Shown here piece after piece: positions 26,584 through 27,471 of a stretch of DNA of 27,471 nucleotides (position 1 is the first letter of the stretch; the number at the start of each line of letters is the position of its first letter). Under the pieces are notes generated by a model that saw only the letters and a list, made by a program, of their open reading frames with translations, searched no databases and was not told where the DNA came from. The stretch covers positions 1-27,471 of IMG/VR virus record IMGVR_UViG_3300030107_005049; one strand, given 5' to 3'. Source of the DNA: a virus. Made by a program: the position numbers and the translations under genes.

Positions 26584-26863
26584 CTACTTTATAAAAAGTA
26601 TACTTAAGAAAGAGTTCTTCCTCAGGCTTAATAACTCTAATAGTTCGTATATAATATTTATTATTTATTAAGTATTTTTCACAATTAGGATTTTCGCTAT
26701 GATTGATGAAGCCACCCATTGGTGTTCTTATTATTTCTTCATCAATTAAAACGTGTGATAGACCTAATTCTGTGTTAATAGGTAATTCTTTTTTAGTAAA
26801 CAATCCTTGGCCTGCAATAGGACTATTACCAACAAAGAGACCATCATGGAGTGCTTGATACAT
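26579..26863 (-). CDS. Minimal SET-domain protein (94 aa), putative protein lysine methyltransferase
   Basis: The start is taken as ATG 26863, not the upstream in-frame TTG at 26875. ATG 26863 gives the TAATG overlap with the preceding gene and has GGAG 6 nt upstream. SET motifs appear in order: SPIAGQGLFTKKELPINTEL (G-x-G-L-F, about residues 14-33), GGFINHSENPNCEKY (about 50-64, the R-F-I-N-H-S...PNCE cofactor/knot motif with Gly for the usual Arg), and IKPEEELFLKYTFY (about 77-90, the GEEL-x-x-x-Y motif with the candidate catalytic Tyr). At 94 aa it is shorter than a usual SET domain (about 120-130 aa): the SET-I insert is minimal and no pre- or post-SET cysteines are seen. Family use of S-adenosylmethionine to methylate lysines is known. 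Activity and target here are inference. Confidence 0.82.
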   Translation of the reverse strand: MYQALHDGLFVGNSPIAGQGLFTKKELPINTELGLSHVLIDEEIIRTPMGGFINHSENPNCEKYLINNKYYIRTIRVIKPEEELFLKYTFYKVV

Positions 26864-27159
26864 TACTGACTCCAATCCTTATATGGTGGTTCTGGTTCAT
26901 TGATACGATGTTCAAAGTGTTTAGTATCAAAGTATGAAGGTGGTAATGGTTCTACATTATCATATGGCCCTTTTAATTTTCTTTTATATTCTCTTTCATC
27001 CAATACTTCATTTAAAAGTATCTTTAGTTCTTTGACATACTCAGGAGTAAATAACCTACGAGGATGAATCATCATAGGCTTATGTGGTTGTGCTTTTCCT
27101 TTTCCTTTGTAATTAGGATCGACAGGGCCACTCATACCCTGAGTGTCAATTTTACTCAT
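26863..27159 (-). CDS. Hypothetical proline/lysine-rich protein (98 aa)
   Basis: I do not recognise this 98-aa protein. The N-terminal third is basic and Gly/Pro/Lys-rich (SGPVDPNYKGKGKAQPHKP), probably unstructured. A short amphipathic helix follows (FTPEYVKELKILLNEVLDER, about residues 37-56). The C-terminal part is rich in P, Y and charged residues (NVEPLPPSYFDTKHFEHRIN). No signal peptide, membrane segment or catalytic motif is seen. The start ATG 27159 overlaps the stop of the preceding gene as ATGA, and its stop overlaps the SET start as TAATG, so all three are likely co-translated. Genomic position suggests a late, perhaps virion-assembly, role, but this is weak inference. Confidence 0.75.
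   Translation of the reverse strand: MSKIDTQGMSGPVDPNYKGKGKAQPHKPMMIHPRRLFTPEYVKELKILLNEVLDEREYKRKLKGPYDNVEPLPPSYFDTKHFEHRINEPEPPYKDWSQ
26870..26873 (-). promoter_or_regulatory. Shine-Dalgarno supporting ATG 26863 of the SET gene
   Basis: The minus strand reads GGAG, 6 nt before ATG 26863. The competing TTG at 26875 has AAGGA directly abutting it, too close to act as its ribosome binding site. This decides the start. Confidence 0.6.
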
Positions 27160-27471
27160 TTCTTTCTGATAGGAACGTCAATTTCCCAACAATGGGACTT
27201 AAGTTTAACTATATCAAATTGTTTTCTATTCTTCTCATATGTAGCTGCAGGTTCATTACCTGCGGTTTCACCATAATTGGGTTTATTGGGATTTTTTAAA
27301 CCCATGTAATCTAATATCGCACCATCTACCATGAAAAATAATGCATCCCATGTTAATGTATCTCTTAGATTAACTGCAATACGATCTACATCGTTTTCAT
27401 CAAGATACTCACCAGTTGCAACTGCATTTGAGTAATCTTCATATTGAGTCAAGAGTTTTGCTCTTGCTTCT
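27156..27471 (-). CDS. Hypothetical protein, 5' end outside window (at least 105 codons)
   Basis: The frame ends with TGA at 27156-27158 and is open to the right edge. A TTG at 27452 could serve as start, but the codons before it (reading EARAKL into LTQYEDYSNA) continue without a stop and look like ordinary coding sequence, so the gene is best treated as 5'-truncated. The visible protein is acidic in its N-terminal part (TGEYLDENDVDRIAVNLRDT), then has LTWDALFFMVDGAILDYMGL and a C-terminal KSHCWEIDVPIRKK. The hydrophobic stretch is short and interrupted by Asp, so it is not a clear membrane helix. I do not recognise a family. It overlaps the next gene by 4 nt (ATGA). Confidence 0.7.
   Translation of the reverse strand, partial: EARAKLLTQYEDYSNAVATGEYLDENDVDRIAVNLRDTLTWDALFFMVDGAILDYMGLKNPNKPNYGETAGNEPAATYEKNRKQFDIVKLKSHCWEIDVPIRKK

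Noticed and set aside
26864-26875. Upstream in-frame TTG (26875) as start of the SET gene
   Set aside because: It would add four residues. ATG 26863 has a TAATG overlap with the gene before and a GGAG at 6 nt, while the TTG has its purine-rich stretch directly abutting it.
27450-27466. Perfect inverted repeat CAAGAG-TTTTG-CTCTTG as a terminator
   Set aside because: It lies inside an open reading frame that continues to the window edge, and neither strand has a T run after the stem.
1-27471. CRISPR array, tRNA, insertion sequence, lysogeny or defence genes
   Set aside because: No regularly spaced direct DNA repeats, cloverleaf sequence, transposase or integrase motif, or defence-type domain was seen. 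The repeats present are at protein level and diverged at DNA level.

Overview
The window is a dense stretch of late structural genes from a T4-like marine myovirus. All genes read on the minus strand, so the biological order runs from right to left. Support comes from gp25, gp6 and gp8 baseplate-wedge homologues in the T4 order (25, 6, a gp7-position protein, 8), T4-type late promoters, AT-rich sequence, near-complete coding density and virion repeat motifs familiar from cyanophage and pelagiphage proteins. A Prochlorococcus/Synechococcus or Pelagibacter phage is the best guess. The host cannot be fixed from this sequence alone.

Layout in reading direction. Right edge (27471 to about 26580): a 5'-truncated hypothetical gene, a proline-rich hypothetical gene and a 94-aa minimal SET-domain protein, linked by ATGA and TAATG overlaps. 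Unit A (26583 to 11128): a TATAAATA late promoter, then gp25, gp6 and a single 13-kb gene for a 4347-aa protein in the position of T4 gene 7. Unit B (11132 to 1875): a CATAAATA promoter, then an enlarged gp8, a 2478-aa DUF4815-type structural protein and a 67-aa coiled-coil protein. Unit C (1871 to the left edge): a GATAAATA promoter, then a 113-aa Ig-like small virion protein, an 84-aa small virion protein and the N-terminal 412 residues of a tail-fibre-like protein that continues outside the window. The only intergenic gaps longer than 8 nt are the three that hold these promoters. No tRNA, rRNA, insertion sequence, CRISPR array or convincing terminator was seen.

Working together: gp25, gp6, the giant protein and gp8 should form the baseplate wedge. 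The DUF4815 protein and the small proteins should make the outer baseplate and fibre attachment. The tail-fibre protein should carry host recognition. The most striking feature is the giant wedge-position protein. It keeps short segments that look like an ancestral marine T4-like wedge/virion protein. Between them it carries a YHYH-like domain, a probable seven-bladed Ycf48/BNR-like beta-propeller, about 11 copies of an HGF-x-x-G-D module, about 15 G-x-G-Y modules and three FTC...EH-x-YPR modules. Several of these modules recur in the neighbouring gp8-like and DUF4815-type proteins, so this baseplate appears heavily expanded by shared repeats.
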